Of a stretch of DNA of 64,000 nucleotides, positions 35,064 to 44,982 are shown in pieces. Within the stretch, counting starts at the first letter, position 1; the number at the start of each line of letters is the position of its first letter. Origin of the DNA: Chondrosia reniformis (taxonomy: Eukaryota; Porifera; Demospongiae; Chondrillida; Chondrillidae); the NCBI GenBank assembly GCA_947172415.1, contig OX359201.1, positions 2,542,001 to 2,606,000 on the forward strand. Direction: 5' to 3'. Under the pieces are notes generated by a model. It searched no databases, was not told the DNA's origin, and saw only the letters and a list, made by a program, of their open reading frames with translations. Position numbers and translations under genes: made by a program.

Positions 35064-36346
35064 TTATTGTCCAGGCCCCAATCCCTCAACAGATAGATAT
35101 CGCCTCAATATCCTCACAGCCAAACAGAGACCAGTTCTCTGCATGGTTCTCATCACTTCTACTGCACTTTTTGACAGCTTTGGAATTCCCCTAAGGTCTT
35201 CCAGGAGCGTGTCCACTGTCCCCAAAGCACCAATTATCATCGGGACTACTTTAATTCGGTAGCCCCTAAATTGTTTCCTCATATCAACCGCCAGCTTCTG
35301 GTACTTTTGGAACTTCTCTTGCCATCTTCCATTAATATTGGTGTCAGTAGGAACTGACATCTCAATAATGAAGATGGATTTACATAGCCGATCCTCAACC
35401 ACTAAGTCTGGCCTTCTTTCTGTCATTTCTTCATCTGTAGGGATGCTAGGATCCCACAAGATTTTGACAGACCTATTCTCATAGACTGGTTTTGCTTCTA
35501 GTTTGTACCAGGGCTCTTCCTGCTTGAATCCATATTCTTTCAACAGTCTCCACAACACTATCAGTATTGCCCGGTCATGTCTCTCTTTGTAGAGAGAAAA
35601 TCCCTTGGGCTCACACATGTTTAGTATGTGTTTGACCGTTTCCATAGCCTTGCCACATTCTCTGCACATTAGGAGGCTGGAAGTCCTCAGAATCCTATTT
35701 TGGTACCACCTAGTGTGCAGCACATCATCTTGGGCTGCAAGAATCAGAGCCTCAGTTTGAGGTCTGAGTCTCCCCTCAGAAAGCCACACATACGACTCCC
35801 TATTTGTGACTTGTCTGTGGTATGAGCCCTGGTGAGACTTTTTGGCTAGGTTACTTTTTAACCTTTCAGTCTGAGCCTCCCGAAGCTCACGTGCCACTCT
35901 CCTCCATACTCTATTTTGTGAGGGATCTGTCTTTAGCCACATTTCCGGTTCTAGTTCTATTCCGTGGCTTCCCAGTATCAATCTGTCTTCTTTCAAGACA
36001 GTCCTCCTCTGCTTTGAGCACTCCAGCCACTTTTGGTGTTTAACCACAACAGCTGTGAGTGGATCATTGGCAGTATGGAGGTATCTTGCCAGATTCACAA
36101 CAGCCCTGTCATGATCCAAAGGAAAACTACAGAGCCCTCTACCACCTTGAGAGGGAGGCAAGTTCACTCTCTCAATGGCAGAGTTATAGTGATGACAATG
36201 GTACTTTCCCATGATCTTTCTCACCATTCGGTCCAGTTTTGGAAGCTCACTTTGAGTGCACCTCAAAACTGGGTAAGAGTATCTCAATAGAGAGGCGCAC
36301 AACATGTTAGAGGCTTCTGCAGCATTCTTACCATTGAGGTGAGAAC
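35064..36346 (-). pseudogene. LINE copy B: thumb, zinc knuckle and restriction-like endonuclease
   Basis: An open frame from about GSHLNGKNAAEASNML to the natural C-terminus VRILRRYLSVEGLGP, over 420 residues. It contains the CRECGKAMETVKHILNMC knuckle and RRPDLVVEDRL/IFIIEMSVP of the nuclease without interruption. Of the copies here, this one preserves the C-terminal half as a single frame. The first residues of the open frame (MLHNLDIPYMRHQPG) come from the inserted segment, not the LINE. Confidence 0.9.
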
Positions 36347-36426
36347 CCGGTTGATGGCGCATATAAGGAATATCCAAATTGTGCAACACTACAACATTAT
36401 GTATATAGTGGTAATAATAATACTAC

Positions 36427-36476
<50 letters not shown>
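36427..36476. repeat. (TAA)n microsatellite
   Basis: About 16 uninterrupted TAA units followed by looser AT-rich DNA. Confidence 0.95.
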
Positions 36477-36559
36477 TATAATAATATTAATACACATAAT
36501 ATTATACATAATAAAATAATTATTATAATAATAATGTAAGTAAAATGATGATATCCCCT

Positions 36560-36790
36560 ACATTTCTCTCATCTCCTACATCTTCCCTATCTCCTGCATC
36601 TTCCTCATCTTCCTCATCTCCTGCATCTTCCCCATCTCCTGCATCTCTGACATCTTCCTCATCTCGTGCATCTCCGGCATCTTCCTCATCTCGTGCATCT
36701 CCGGCATCTTCCTCATCTCCTGCATCTCCAGCATCTTCCTCATCTCCTACGTACATCTCCCTCATCTCCTACGTACATCTTCCTCATCTC
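36560..36790. repeat. Pyrimidine-rich minisatellite (TCCTCATCTCCTGCATCT-like)
   Basis: Variants of an 18-bp unit made of TCNTCATCT and CNGCATCT. It gives open frames on both strands (acidic DEEDAGDAR repeats on minus, SSPAS on plus); these are composition artefacts. Confidence 0.85.
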
Positions 36791-37161
36791 CTACGTACAT
36801 CTCCCTCATCTCCTATACATCTTTCTATCTTCTGCATCTCCCTCCTTTCCTCAAATTCTATCTTCTCCCTCATTTTTCTCCTTACCTCTTTTCTATCAAC
36901 TCCTGCATTTGTTTTATGCATAGTGGCTGTCTTCTACTCTACACTTAGATCTTATTATACTTTCTTATATATATATATATACATTCTTGCATATACCTAT
37001 ATGCATCAATATAATATATATTTTATATCTTCTTATCATCATGATTTCTATTATAAATGTAATTTACATGCTTGTAATATAACAAGATTTGAATATAAAA
37101 ATTCATTAGTATAATATTCATACTACATGATGATTATAGCAGCTATACAGTTAATAATAAG

Positions 37162-39541
37162 TTAGTCAGTTTCATTTCTAGATCTCTTTGGATCTGGTAA
37201 TTCCTCCAAATCAGGATCAGTTGCAGTATCAGATTCTGCATTGTGTGATAACAAAGTATATATATAAAAGATACAAATACTTACATGATATATGATACAA
37301 TATTAAACATTATGTCTATACCATAATCAGGAGGCCAATTGACTATATATATGTATACTATTATACGTACTACAAATTATAAAATGTATATATTTAATTT
37401 TCAAGGAATCTATAATATATATTCTTCCGCATTACCTAGCTGGGTTGCAGGAGTCTCAGCTGGGAAGTCCTCATGAGTCACTGGCCCAGGAATAACATTG
37501 CTAGCTAATATAAGGCAAATGTATAATAATTGAAATTATTATGGTATATACATACATATACGTATATATACATGCATGTACCTTCAAGTTGGCTACTTGG
37601 ACCAGATGCAGTGGTACTTGGCCTAAATGGCACATCTGACTCTTTCAAACCTATATATAATATAAAAACCTAATTCATTACACTTTGGCTATAAATATTA
37701 TATTTAAAACAAAAAAGTTACTCATATAGGTACTCACATTCAGCTAGGTGTTTGGCAGTTGCCGAGGAACAAGACTCATATTTAACCAATGCAATGCACC
37801 TCGTACTCACAGAAAAGCCACTGGACTTGTGTAGCTGCATAAACACACATAAACACATGTATATTATATAATCATGTAACATATGAACAAGCACGTAAAT
37901 GTATTATGATTACACATGGGATGCAATGAATTCTGATTTACTTTCTTGAAAGCCTCATCAGCAGATCCACATGGTGTGTCTGTTTTCAGGAAAAATCTGG
38001 AATTATTTCCAATGCTGCCTATTTCCTTGTATTTTTTGATAACCTCCTTGGCATCAAATAGTTGAGTGTCCAATTCAGGCGGAGCTGTTGTGGCTATAGC
38101 TATCGCTTTTTGCTTGTCAAAATGCGTTCCACCCCTTATCCACTGCAAGAACTGAATTTTTCCAAAAGTATACAATAACAGAATCAGTTTCATGGTAAGA
38201 TTAACTTTAGGTGGACATGTATTGACATATATATGCAGCTTTCAACCAGTATGTCTAATGTTTGCATATATATGCAAATATTAGACATGCTAGGTAAATA
38301 TAATGTTATTTAATACATAACCCATCTGCATGTACATGAATTGGAAACTCACCATGTATGGATTATTGTTGTTGTTTTTTTTTCCATGTGTTGTAATAGA
38401 GCTAAACCAAGCTTTTCAATATATTCCATTGCTCTCTCCTGAGTAATTCTTTCATCTGGCATTTCGATCTGCTGTGCTTCCAAATCTGAACTTTTCATTG
38501 ATTGAAGTTGAACCATAGTGGGGATGAGGGTGGATTCAATGTATGATAACACTTGACTGCATGCATCCTCTCTGTCTACCATGATTAACAGCTGTACATG
38601 TATTATATCACAGAAAATGTAAATTGAAATGCATAAGAATCATTCTACAGAATATTTATCAAGTGTATATAGTGATGTGGCCACATTCTTAAACTTGAAG
38701 GCTTCATACATGATACAATTAACACTGAGTTTGTGAAATGACTATGTGTAATAACAGGTATGCAATGAAACTTGACTGACCTCCTTCAAAAACCACAGAG
38801 CAGTGGCATATCCAGGCAATATTCTCAGGGATACTTCTATCCTGCCATTAATGCGAGTCAAATGTTCATCTATACCATTTTGTATGAGAGGTATAAGTTC
38901 CTGCTCAACTGCTTGCATTCATTCCTCCTTATATTTCTTGCCCAAAGCTAGAATCCCTCCAATGGCAGAGGATGCTTCTTCAAAGGCCTTGATGGTCTTG
39001 GAATAGCCTCTCACACTGATTAGCCTTGAGGTGAGTTTGTTGAACTTGATAAATACACATCTGGATGCATGCCTGTAGAAAACACCTTATACTACTAAAA
39101 TCATCAAATTATGTACGTACATAAAACTCATATAAATAATATAAATAAAATAATAAAATATACATCTATGCTAATGATTAATGCTTTACATGCTCATCTG
39201 CTATATCACTGTGCACAGATGTAGGCATACCTTTCATTTCCTCCAATGCTGAAATTTGCTGCCAAAAGAATGGTGGAATGTGGCGTCTTGCTCCCATGCC
39301 GCTCCACCAGAGCCTGGGAAGTTGGATCATCAATTCCAAGGGGACAGTTGTGCTTTGTGCATTCAGCTAATATGTGCTCCCTTGTACATTTAAAAAAGAA
39401 ACGGTTTTTGTGAACCCCCAGGATGGCCAATGCTGATTTGAGAGCTGTTGTCTTATAGCTTCCAGAGGGTCCAAACCCCATGACGACTGGGCAATAACCA
39501 TTCAGGTCACTTAACAGCTGATAATGAAGTGACATTGCTGC
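37162..39541 (-). pseudogene. 3' half of an intron-containing P-loop ATPase-like gene (8 exons), possibly DUF927-like
   Basis: Exons by reading splice sites (minus strand): to 39231, 39072-38781, 38591-38353, 38142-37942, 37834-37738, 37650-37582, 37504-37436, 37235-37162. Every intron is GT...AG and the phases agree (2, 0, see below, 0, 1, 1, 1). Exon 1 has a Walker A-like GFGPSGSYKT with Tyr where Gly is usual, LGIDDP as a Walker B-like site, and NFSIGGNER; exon 2 continues HASRCVFIKF. The end is DPKRSRNETD then TAA (37164-37162). Two lesions: TGA after KKYKEE in exon 2, and an apparent 1-base loss in the A9 run of exon 3 that breaks phase with exon 4. The 5' half is absent. Function unknown; the DUF927 suggestion is from memory and weak. 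Confidence 0.72.
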
Positions 39542-39999
39542 TCCCACACTTTGTGGAGTCTCCTCCTCAATTCATTAATCAAGCAAGCTTTGACCTTGCT
39601 GTCATCTACCTCAAACAGTTGTTCTAGCCCTAGGTACTTATAAGTAGTACCTTCTTCAAGGCTCCTTATGGATTCTTCACTGCCTTCAGGGTTGTCAGGG
39701 CCAGCCAGAACTTTCCCCTTTTGCATGTGAGCTGTTCCACACTTTCTCACTCCAAACCTCATGCCAATGGCATTTGAGGTTTTCTCCACACATTCCATGG
39801 CTTCCCTGAGTTTATCGGGCCCTCCAGCATATATCTTAAGGTCATCCATGTACAACAAGTGTGACATGGTATTCCTTTCCCCATTATGCCAGAGGGTATA
39901 TCCCTTGGTTCTGTTAAGAACTTGGGATATGGGAGCTATGGCCAGACAAAAGAGGAGCGGCGATAAGGAATCTCCTTGGAAGAGTCCCCTGTTATATTC
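39542..39999 (-). pseudogene. LINE copy B: RT motif B-C fragment
   Basis: It starts at YNRGLFQGDSLSPLLF (truncated 5' end) and includes YMDDLKIYAGG, IGMRFGVRKCGTAHMQKG and the end NELRRRLHKVW, where the inserted segment begins. It is closest to the copy D sequence with a few changes. Confidence 0.9.
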
Positions 40000-40660
40000 C
40001 ATACAACTAGTAAATGCAACAAGTACATACAACTAGTACACACAAATAGTTAATACAACTGGTTCATAAAACCAGTCAATACAACATGTACATGCAACTG
40101 GCACACACAACTAGTGCATACAACTAGTCCATACAACTAGTACATACAACTAGTACATACAACTAATACATACATCTAGTTCATACAACTAGAACACACA
40201 ACTAGTACATGCAACTATTATATACAACTAGTACATACAATTAGTTAATATAACTAGTACATAAAACTAGTACATACAACTGGTACATAAAACTAAAACA
40301 TACACAGGTAACTAATACATATAAAAAGCACATACAATTAGTACATACAACTAGTATGTACAACTAGTACATGTAACTAGTACCTACAACTAGTACATAC
40401 AGATAGAACATTTACCTAGTCCATACAAATGATCCATATAACAAGTACATACAAATTGGACATAAAACTTGTACATTCAACTAGTACATGCAACTAGTCC
40501 TTACTACTATCTTTGGGATGGTACATCCTTCGACTTTTGAGCGTTTGTACCATCCCAAAGATAAGTTCGACGCAGTTATAAGGAATCCTTATTCTATTAT
40601 CCTTACTACTAGTTCATACAACCAGTATATAAAATTTATACGTACAACTATTACATACCA
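40000..40660 (+). repeat. 13-bp satellite, right part of higher-order block member 2
   Basis: Begins with the right LINE target duplication CATACAACT (40000-40008) and matches 30510-31000. Interrupted by a 92-bp element at 40509-40600. Confidence 0.93.
40509..40600. mobile_element. 92-bp hairpin element with 10-bp target duplication
   Basis: Direct repeats CCTTACTACT at 40499-40508 and 40601-40610 flank it. Inside, CTTTGGGATGGTAC and GTACCATCCCAAAG form a 14-bp stem around a 22-base loop, followed by TTCGACGCAGTTATAAGG and AATCCTTATTCTATTAT. The same two ends border the Penelope element at 58701-60206, so this may be an internally deleted relative of that element. Confidence 0.75.
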
Positions 40661-40702
40661 AGCCAAGGATTCACAGAAGATCAAGATAAAGAAAAAGACA
40701 AA

Positions 40703-40763
40703 GACTCCCAGGATCACTGATGAAGGGTGGAATTCCCAGAAACGGCTGTCTGACCCAGTGGAG
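40703..40763 (+). ncRNA. Hammerhead ribozyme-like motif in Naiad tail (copy 4)
   Basis: CTGATGA 40717-40723, GAAA 40739-40742, predicted cleavage after C40750; stem I 40703-40716 with 40751-40763. Confidence 0.6.
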
Positions 40764-41023
40764 AAGAAGATGAAAGAAGGGAAAAGAAGGAAGAAAAGAC
40801 TCCTGTATCTTCATCTAAAGCTCTCTTTAGGTTTAGTTCCCTTAGGTTCTTTTTACAGAATAGGCATATAGCATGATAAGCAAAAAGTATCCACTGGAAG
40901 ATATTACGCCAAACCAGCCAAGGGACCGAAGTCTAATCTTGGCTGGGGGACCGAAGTCCTATTAAAAATGGCAACCAGTGATCGCCTCCCAGTCATCCAA
41001 GATGGAAAAAAATTCATCAAAGA

Positions 41024-41068
41024 ACCACAGACAGCTGTTTCGCCCTCATTTGGGCTCATCAGTGTGGT
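41024..41068 (-). ncRNA. Type I hammerhead ribozyme (unit 1)
   Basis: Minus strand: stem I ACCACA, core CTGATGA (41062-41056), stem II GCCC-AAATGA-GGGC, core GAAA (41041-41038), two-base stem III with AGCT loop (palindrome ACAGCTGT), cleavage base C (41030), stem I TGTGGT. All conserved core positions are present and both long stems are fully paired. The very short stem III suggests the dimer-assisted form. Confidence 0.88.
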
Positions 41069-41387
41069 ACACTTCAATGATGGTGAGTTGGATGACCGTC
41101 TTCACTTATTAATCAGCCACAAGTGAAACACTTGTGGTTTCATAATAAGCAAAGATGGAGGGCTGCAGTCTAAGCGAGACCGAGCGCTCACAATGAACAA
41201 AGGGAGTTAATTGCACTGAGCTGTGCAAAGGCTAGGATGATAAGCAAAAAGTATCCACTGGAAGATATTACGCCAAACCAGCCAAGGGTCCGAAGTCTAA
41301 TCTTGGCTGGGGGACCGAAGTCCTATTAAAAATGGCAACCAGTGATCGCCTCCCAGTCATCCAAGATGGAAAAAAATTCATCAAAGA

Positions 41388-41432
41388 ACCACAGACAGCT
41401 GTTTCGCCCTCATTTGGGCTCATCAGTGTGGT
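41388..41432 (-). ncRNA. Type I hammerhead ribozyme (unit 2)
   Basis: Identical to the unit 1 ribozyme, 364 bp further right. With both cleaving, the minus-strand transcript would release a 364-nt monomer. Confidence 0.88.
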
Positions 41433-41864
41433 ACACTTCAATGATGGTGAGTTGGATGACCGTCTTCACTTATTAATCAGCCACAAGTGAAACACTTGTG
41501 GTTTCATAATAAGCAAAGATGGAGGGCTGCAGTCTAAGCGAGACCGAGCGCTCACAATGAAAAAAGGGAGTTAATTGCACTGAGCTGTGCAAAGGCTAGG
41601 ATGATAAGCAAAAAGTATCTTATATAGGTTCTTTGATGAATTTTTTTCCATCTTGGATGACTGGGAGGCGATCACTGGTTGCCATTTTTAATAGGACTTC
41701 GGTCCCCCAGCCAAGATTAGACTTCGGTCCCTTGGCTGGTTTGGAGTAATATCTTCCAGTGGATACTTTTTGCTTATCATCCTAGCCTTTGCACAGCTCA
41801 GTGCAATTAACTCCCTTTTTTCAGGCATATAGCATGTAGGAAAATGGTATCTTAGATTTTTCAT

Positions 41865-43578
41865 ACAACTAGTATATACAAGTAGTACATTTCACTAGAA
41901 CATATACATAAAACTAGAACATACACATATAACTAGAACATAGAAATAGTACATTCAACTAGTATATACAACTAGTTCATACATATAGTACATACAAATA
42001 GTACATAAAACTAGTAAATACAACTTGTACATACAACTAGTACATACAACTTGTTCATACAATTAGTACATACAACTAGTAAATGCAACTAGTACATATA
42101 GCTAATACAGACAACTAGTACACCCAACTAGTCCATACAATTAGTACATACAACTAGTTCATACAACTTGTTCATACAATTAGTACATACAACTAGTAAA
42201 TACAACTAGTACATACAACTAGTACATACAACTTGTTCATACAATTAGTACATACAACTAGTAAATGCAACTAGTACATATAGCTAATACAGACAACTAG
42301 TACACCCAACTAGTCCATACAATTAGTACATACAACTAGTTCATACAACTTGTTCATACAATTAGTACATACAACTAGTAAATACAACTAGTACATATAA
42401 CTAATACAGACAACTAGTACACCCAACTAGTCCATACAACTAGTACATAACTAGTACATACAACTAGTCCAGACAACTAGTACATATAACTAATTCAGAC
42501 AAATAGTACATACAACTAGTCCATACAATAAGTCCATACAACTAGTAAATACAACTAATACATATAACTAGTACATACAACTATTCCATACGACTAGAGC
42601 ATACAACTAGTAGACACATCTAGTACATAAAACTAGTACATACAAGTGGTACATACAACTAGTACTTAAACCTAGTACATAAAACTAGAACATACAAGTA
42701 GTAAATTTGACTGTGACAAAGACATATAAATAGAACTTACACATATAACTAGTCAATAGCCATAGTACATAAAACTAATACATACTACTAGTATATACAA
42801 CTAATACATACAACTAGTACACACAACTGGTACATAAAACTAATACATGCAGCTGGTAAATACAACTAGTAACTACAACTAGTAAATATAATTAGTACAT
42901 AGAACGATTACAAACTATTAATAAAGCAACTAGTGCATAAAACTACATACAACCACTACATACAACTATTACATAAAACTAGTAAATGGAGATTGTTACT
43001 AGTATATACAACTAGTACATATAACCAGTACATACTCTTATAACTAAAACATATAACCAGTACATACAATTAGAACATAGAACTAGTAACTAGTAAATAC
43101 CACTAGAACTTACAACTAGTACATACAACAAGTACATACAACTAGTTCATCCAATTAGTACATACAACTAGTATAAACAACTAGTACATACAACAAGTAC
43201 ATACAACTAGTTCATCCAATTAGTACATACAACTAGTATAAACAACTAGTACATAAAACTAGTGCATACAACTAGTATATATAACCAGTATCTACACATA
43301 TATCTAGTGCATCTAAATAGTACATAAAACTAGTACATAACACTAGTACAAACAACTAGTACATATAACCAATACCTACACATATATCTAGTATATATAA
43401 ATAATACATAAAACTAGAACACACTACTAGTACATACAACTAGTACATATAACAAAGACATAACATTTGTACATACAATTGGTACCTACAATTACTACAT
43501 GCAACTGCAACCTCCAACTAGGAAATATAACTAGTCTAACTACATACAACTGGTACATACAACTAGTACATTCAACTA
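41865..43578 (+). repeat. 13-bp satellite array
   Basis: Contains a 182-bp block in tandem (about 42049-42230 and 42231-42412; shared CTAATACAGACAACTAGTAC and CACCCAACTAGTCC) and a 65-bp block twice at about 43125-43255. The start (41870-42000) matches 31385-31486 plus 32190-32250. Confidence 0.95.
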
Positions 43579-44153
43579 CAGTGGGCTCTCATTTATCCGA
43601 TGACATTTGTTCCCAGCAAAATGTGCTGGATAAATGAGATGTCGGATAACAAATATTGAGAGCGAATATTGCCGAACCAAATCCAAAGAGCCTCCTCTAG
43701 CTGCGCAAAACGTCCCTGACAGTGCTTGGTCGAGCTGGAGTCCTCAACGCTGGCCCAATTGTCTGCATCACGAAGGATATCACTAATCGTTGTTCGCCCA
43801 ATATCAACAGAATCTTCTTTAAAAATAAGTGAACGAATTTCTTCTTGTGTAGCCTTTGGGTGGCTCTTCTTGTAGGCACATATCTTCTTCTTCAAAGAAA
43901 CCGAGATAGAAACTCTGGCACGCTTGGAACTTGATTTTGTAGCCATACTTCAAAGTTGGACGGATAAGTGTGAAATGTATGGAGAATCAGCGCGTGGTTC
44001 CCACGCTGCAGTGCCGGATACGGATATCCCAGTTTCGGATAACTCAGTATAATTTCCTATACTTTTGTATGGCAAAATTTTTGTTCGTAAGTTCAAACAC
44101 CGGATATATGAGATTTCCGGATAAATCAGGTCCGGATAAATGAGAGCCCACTG
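43579..44153 (-). mobile_element. Tigger/pogo DNA transposon, internally deleted
   Basis: Terminal inverted repeats CAGTGGGCTCTCATTTATCCG (first 20 bases compared) at 43579 and its complement ending at 44153. TA on both sides (43577-43578 and 44154-44155) is the Tc1/mariner-type duplication. Only the DNA-binding part of the transposase remains; the DDE catalytic domain is missing. Confidence 0.9.
43593..43946 (-). pseudogene. Tigger transposase N-terminal CENP-B/psq-like DNA-binding domain
   Basis: 117 residues. LKKKICAYKKSHPKATQEEI and VDIGRTTISDILRDADNW form the helix-turn-helix that starts pogo/Tigger transposases; FAQLEEALWIWFGNIRSQ begins the second DNA-binding helix bundle. The frame then runs into the terminal repeat and stops. 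The start ATG (43946) fits a real transposase start. Confidence 0.82.
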
Positions 44154-44255
44154 TAGTTCAACTAGTACATACATCTAGTATATACAACTAGTACTACAAC
44201 TAAGACATACAACTACTACATTCAACTAGTTCAACTAGTACATATATCCAGTAAA

Positions 44256-44502
44256 ACTAGAGATCAATAACAAATTTCTACAAAAATAGTGAATATGTAG
44301 GGATGGCACAAAAAGCACAGAAACAAGAAAGGGATGTTACATAGTGAAGTATTAGCTATGCATGAATCATACAACACCCTTGCTTGTAGGATTCATGCGT
44401 AGCTAATACTTCACTATGTAACATCCCTTTCTTGATTTTGTGCTTTTTGTGCCATCCCTACATCTTCACTCTTTTTGTAGAAATTTTTTATTGTTCTCTA
44501 GT
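44256..44502. repeat. Foldback palindrome, ~113-bp arms and 21-bp loop
   Basis: 44256-44368 is an inverted match of 44390-44502 with few mismatches (TTCACTATGTAACATCCC on the right arm pairs with GGGATGTTACATAGTGAA on the left). The left arm includes the left end of the MITE below. Confidence 0.9.
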
Positions 44503-44982
44503 TTCTGTACTTTTTATGGAGCATAAGCTAGGAATTCATTGTATTTTAAACCACTTTGGTTTTGCAATCTTCGACTGATATGATGTCATTAAAATGGCAA
44601 ATTAATTGAGGCCTTGACTCTGGGGCCATGAAAACCGTCATACTCAATAATAAAGTAATCGCTCTCGCTTCTACAAAAGAATACAGCGAGGAAAATTTAG
44701 AATATTTTCGGTTTAGAAGTAGTCCGAAAGCTTGTTTCCTTTTTTAGTTATAGCGAGCGAAGAAGATGAAGAAGAAGATGAGAAGAAGAAGACGAAAATT
44801 GGAATTTTTAAAGTTTATTATTTCGCCAGCAGGACATATTCACTTGCCTTTAAGGTCTATTTAGAGTGTGTATATGGTATATTTAGCTATACATAGCCTT
44901 GTTTTGACGATTTTCGGCCTATTTCGGGATTTTGCTCCTATACCGATATATGGGGAAAACGAAAAAAACGTGTCGTCCCTAC
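44297..44982. mobile_element. Probable MITE with short terminal inverted repeats
   Basis: GTAGGGATGGCAC at 44297-44309 is mirrored by GTGTCGTCCCTAC at 44970-44982 (two mismatches), flanked by TAT and ATA. There is no transposase frame; the interior holds a purine-rich run (GAAGATGAAGAAGAAGATG) at about 44760-44800. Confidence 0.55.

Larger units (their letters stand above)
36347..39541. other. 3.2-kb segment inserted in LINE copy B, carrying part of a spliced gene
   Basis: The segment has no terminal inverted repeats and no clear target duplication; three LINE bases (GCC) at the junction seem lost. It holds eight exons of a minus-strand gene (37162-39541), about 800 bases of downstream AT-rich DNA, a TAA microsatellite and a short minisatellite. 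The introns are kept, so it moved as DNA, not through mRNA. Confidence 0.8.
34788..39999 (-). mobile_element. R2-like LINE copy B, 5'-truncated, split by a 3.2-kb insertion
   Basis: 34788-36346 and 39542-39999 are adjacent parts of one LINE: the right piece ends at RRRLHKVW and the left piece resumes at GSHLNGKNAAEAS. The direct repeat CATACAACT (34779-34787 and 40000-40008) is the 9-bp target duplication. The 5' end is truncated inside RT at KYNRGLFQGD. The 3' end (CTTTTTTTCTAAAG, minus strand) differs slightly from copies A and D. Confidence 0.92.
40876..41822 (-). mobile_element. Retrozyme-like element: two tandem 364-bp units plus an inverted partial third unit
   Basis: Unit 1 is 40876-41239, unit 2 is 41240-41603, nearly identical. 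About 20 bases of a third unit follow, then an inverted partial copy (about 41624-41822). The 14-bp repeat AGGCATATAGCATG (40862-40875 and 41823-41836) is the target duplication. Each direct unit has a hammerhead ribozyme on the minus strand. No coding potential was seen, so it is non-autonomous. Size, tandem arrangement and ribozyme type fit animal retrozymes or ribozyme-bearing Penelope derivatives. Confidence 0.85.
40661..41864 (+). mobile_element. Naiad-like tail fragment, split by a retrozyme-like element
   Basis: Naiad tail 40661-40875 (starts AGCCAAGGATTCACAGAAG) resumes at 41823 (AGGCATATAGCATG duplicated) and ends at about 41864 with TTAGATTTTTCATAC. No coding part remains. Confidence 0.9.

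Noticed and set aside
36523..36765. Acidic repeat protein (DEEDAGDAR) on the minus strand
   Set aside because: Pure product of an 18-bp-type minisatellite; no flanking coding sequence or start context.
43579..44153. CENP-B box in the satellite that the Tigger-like domain could bind
   Set aside because: No TTCGNNNNANNCGGG-like motif was seen in the 13-bp satellite.
44760..44810. Purine-rich GAAGAAGATG run as a coding acidic/basic segment
   Set aside because: Short, inside a non-coding MITE, with stops in all useful frames around it.
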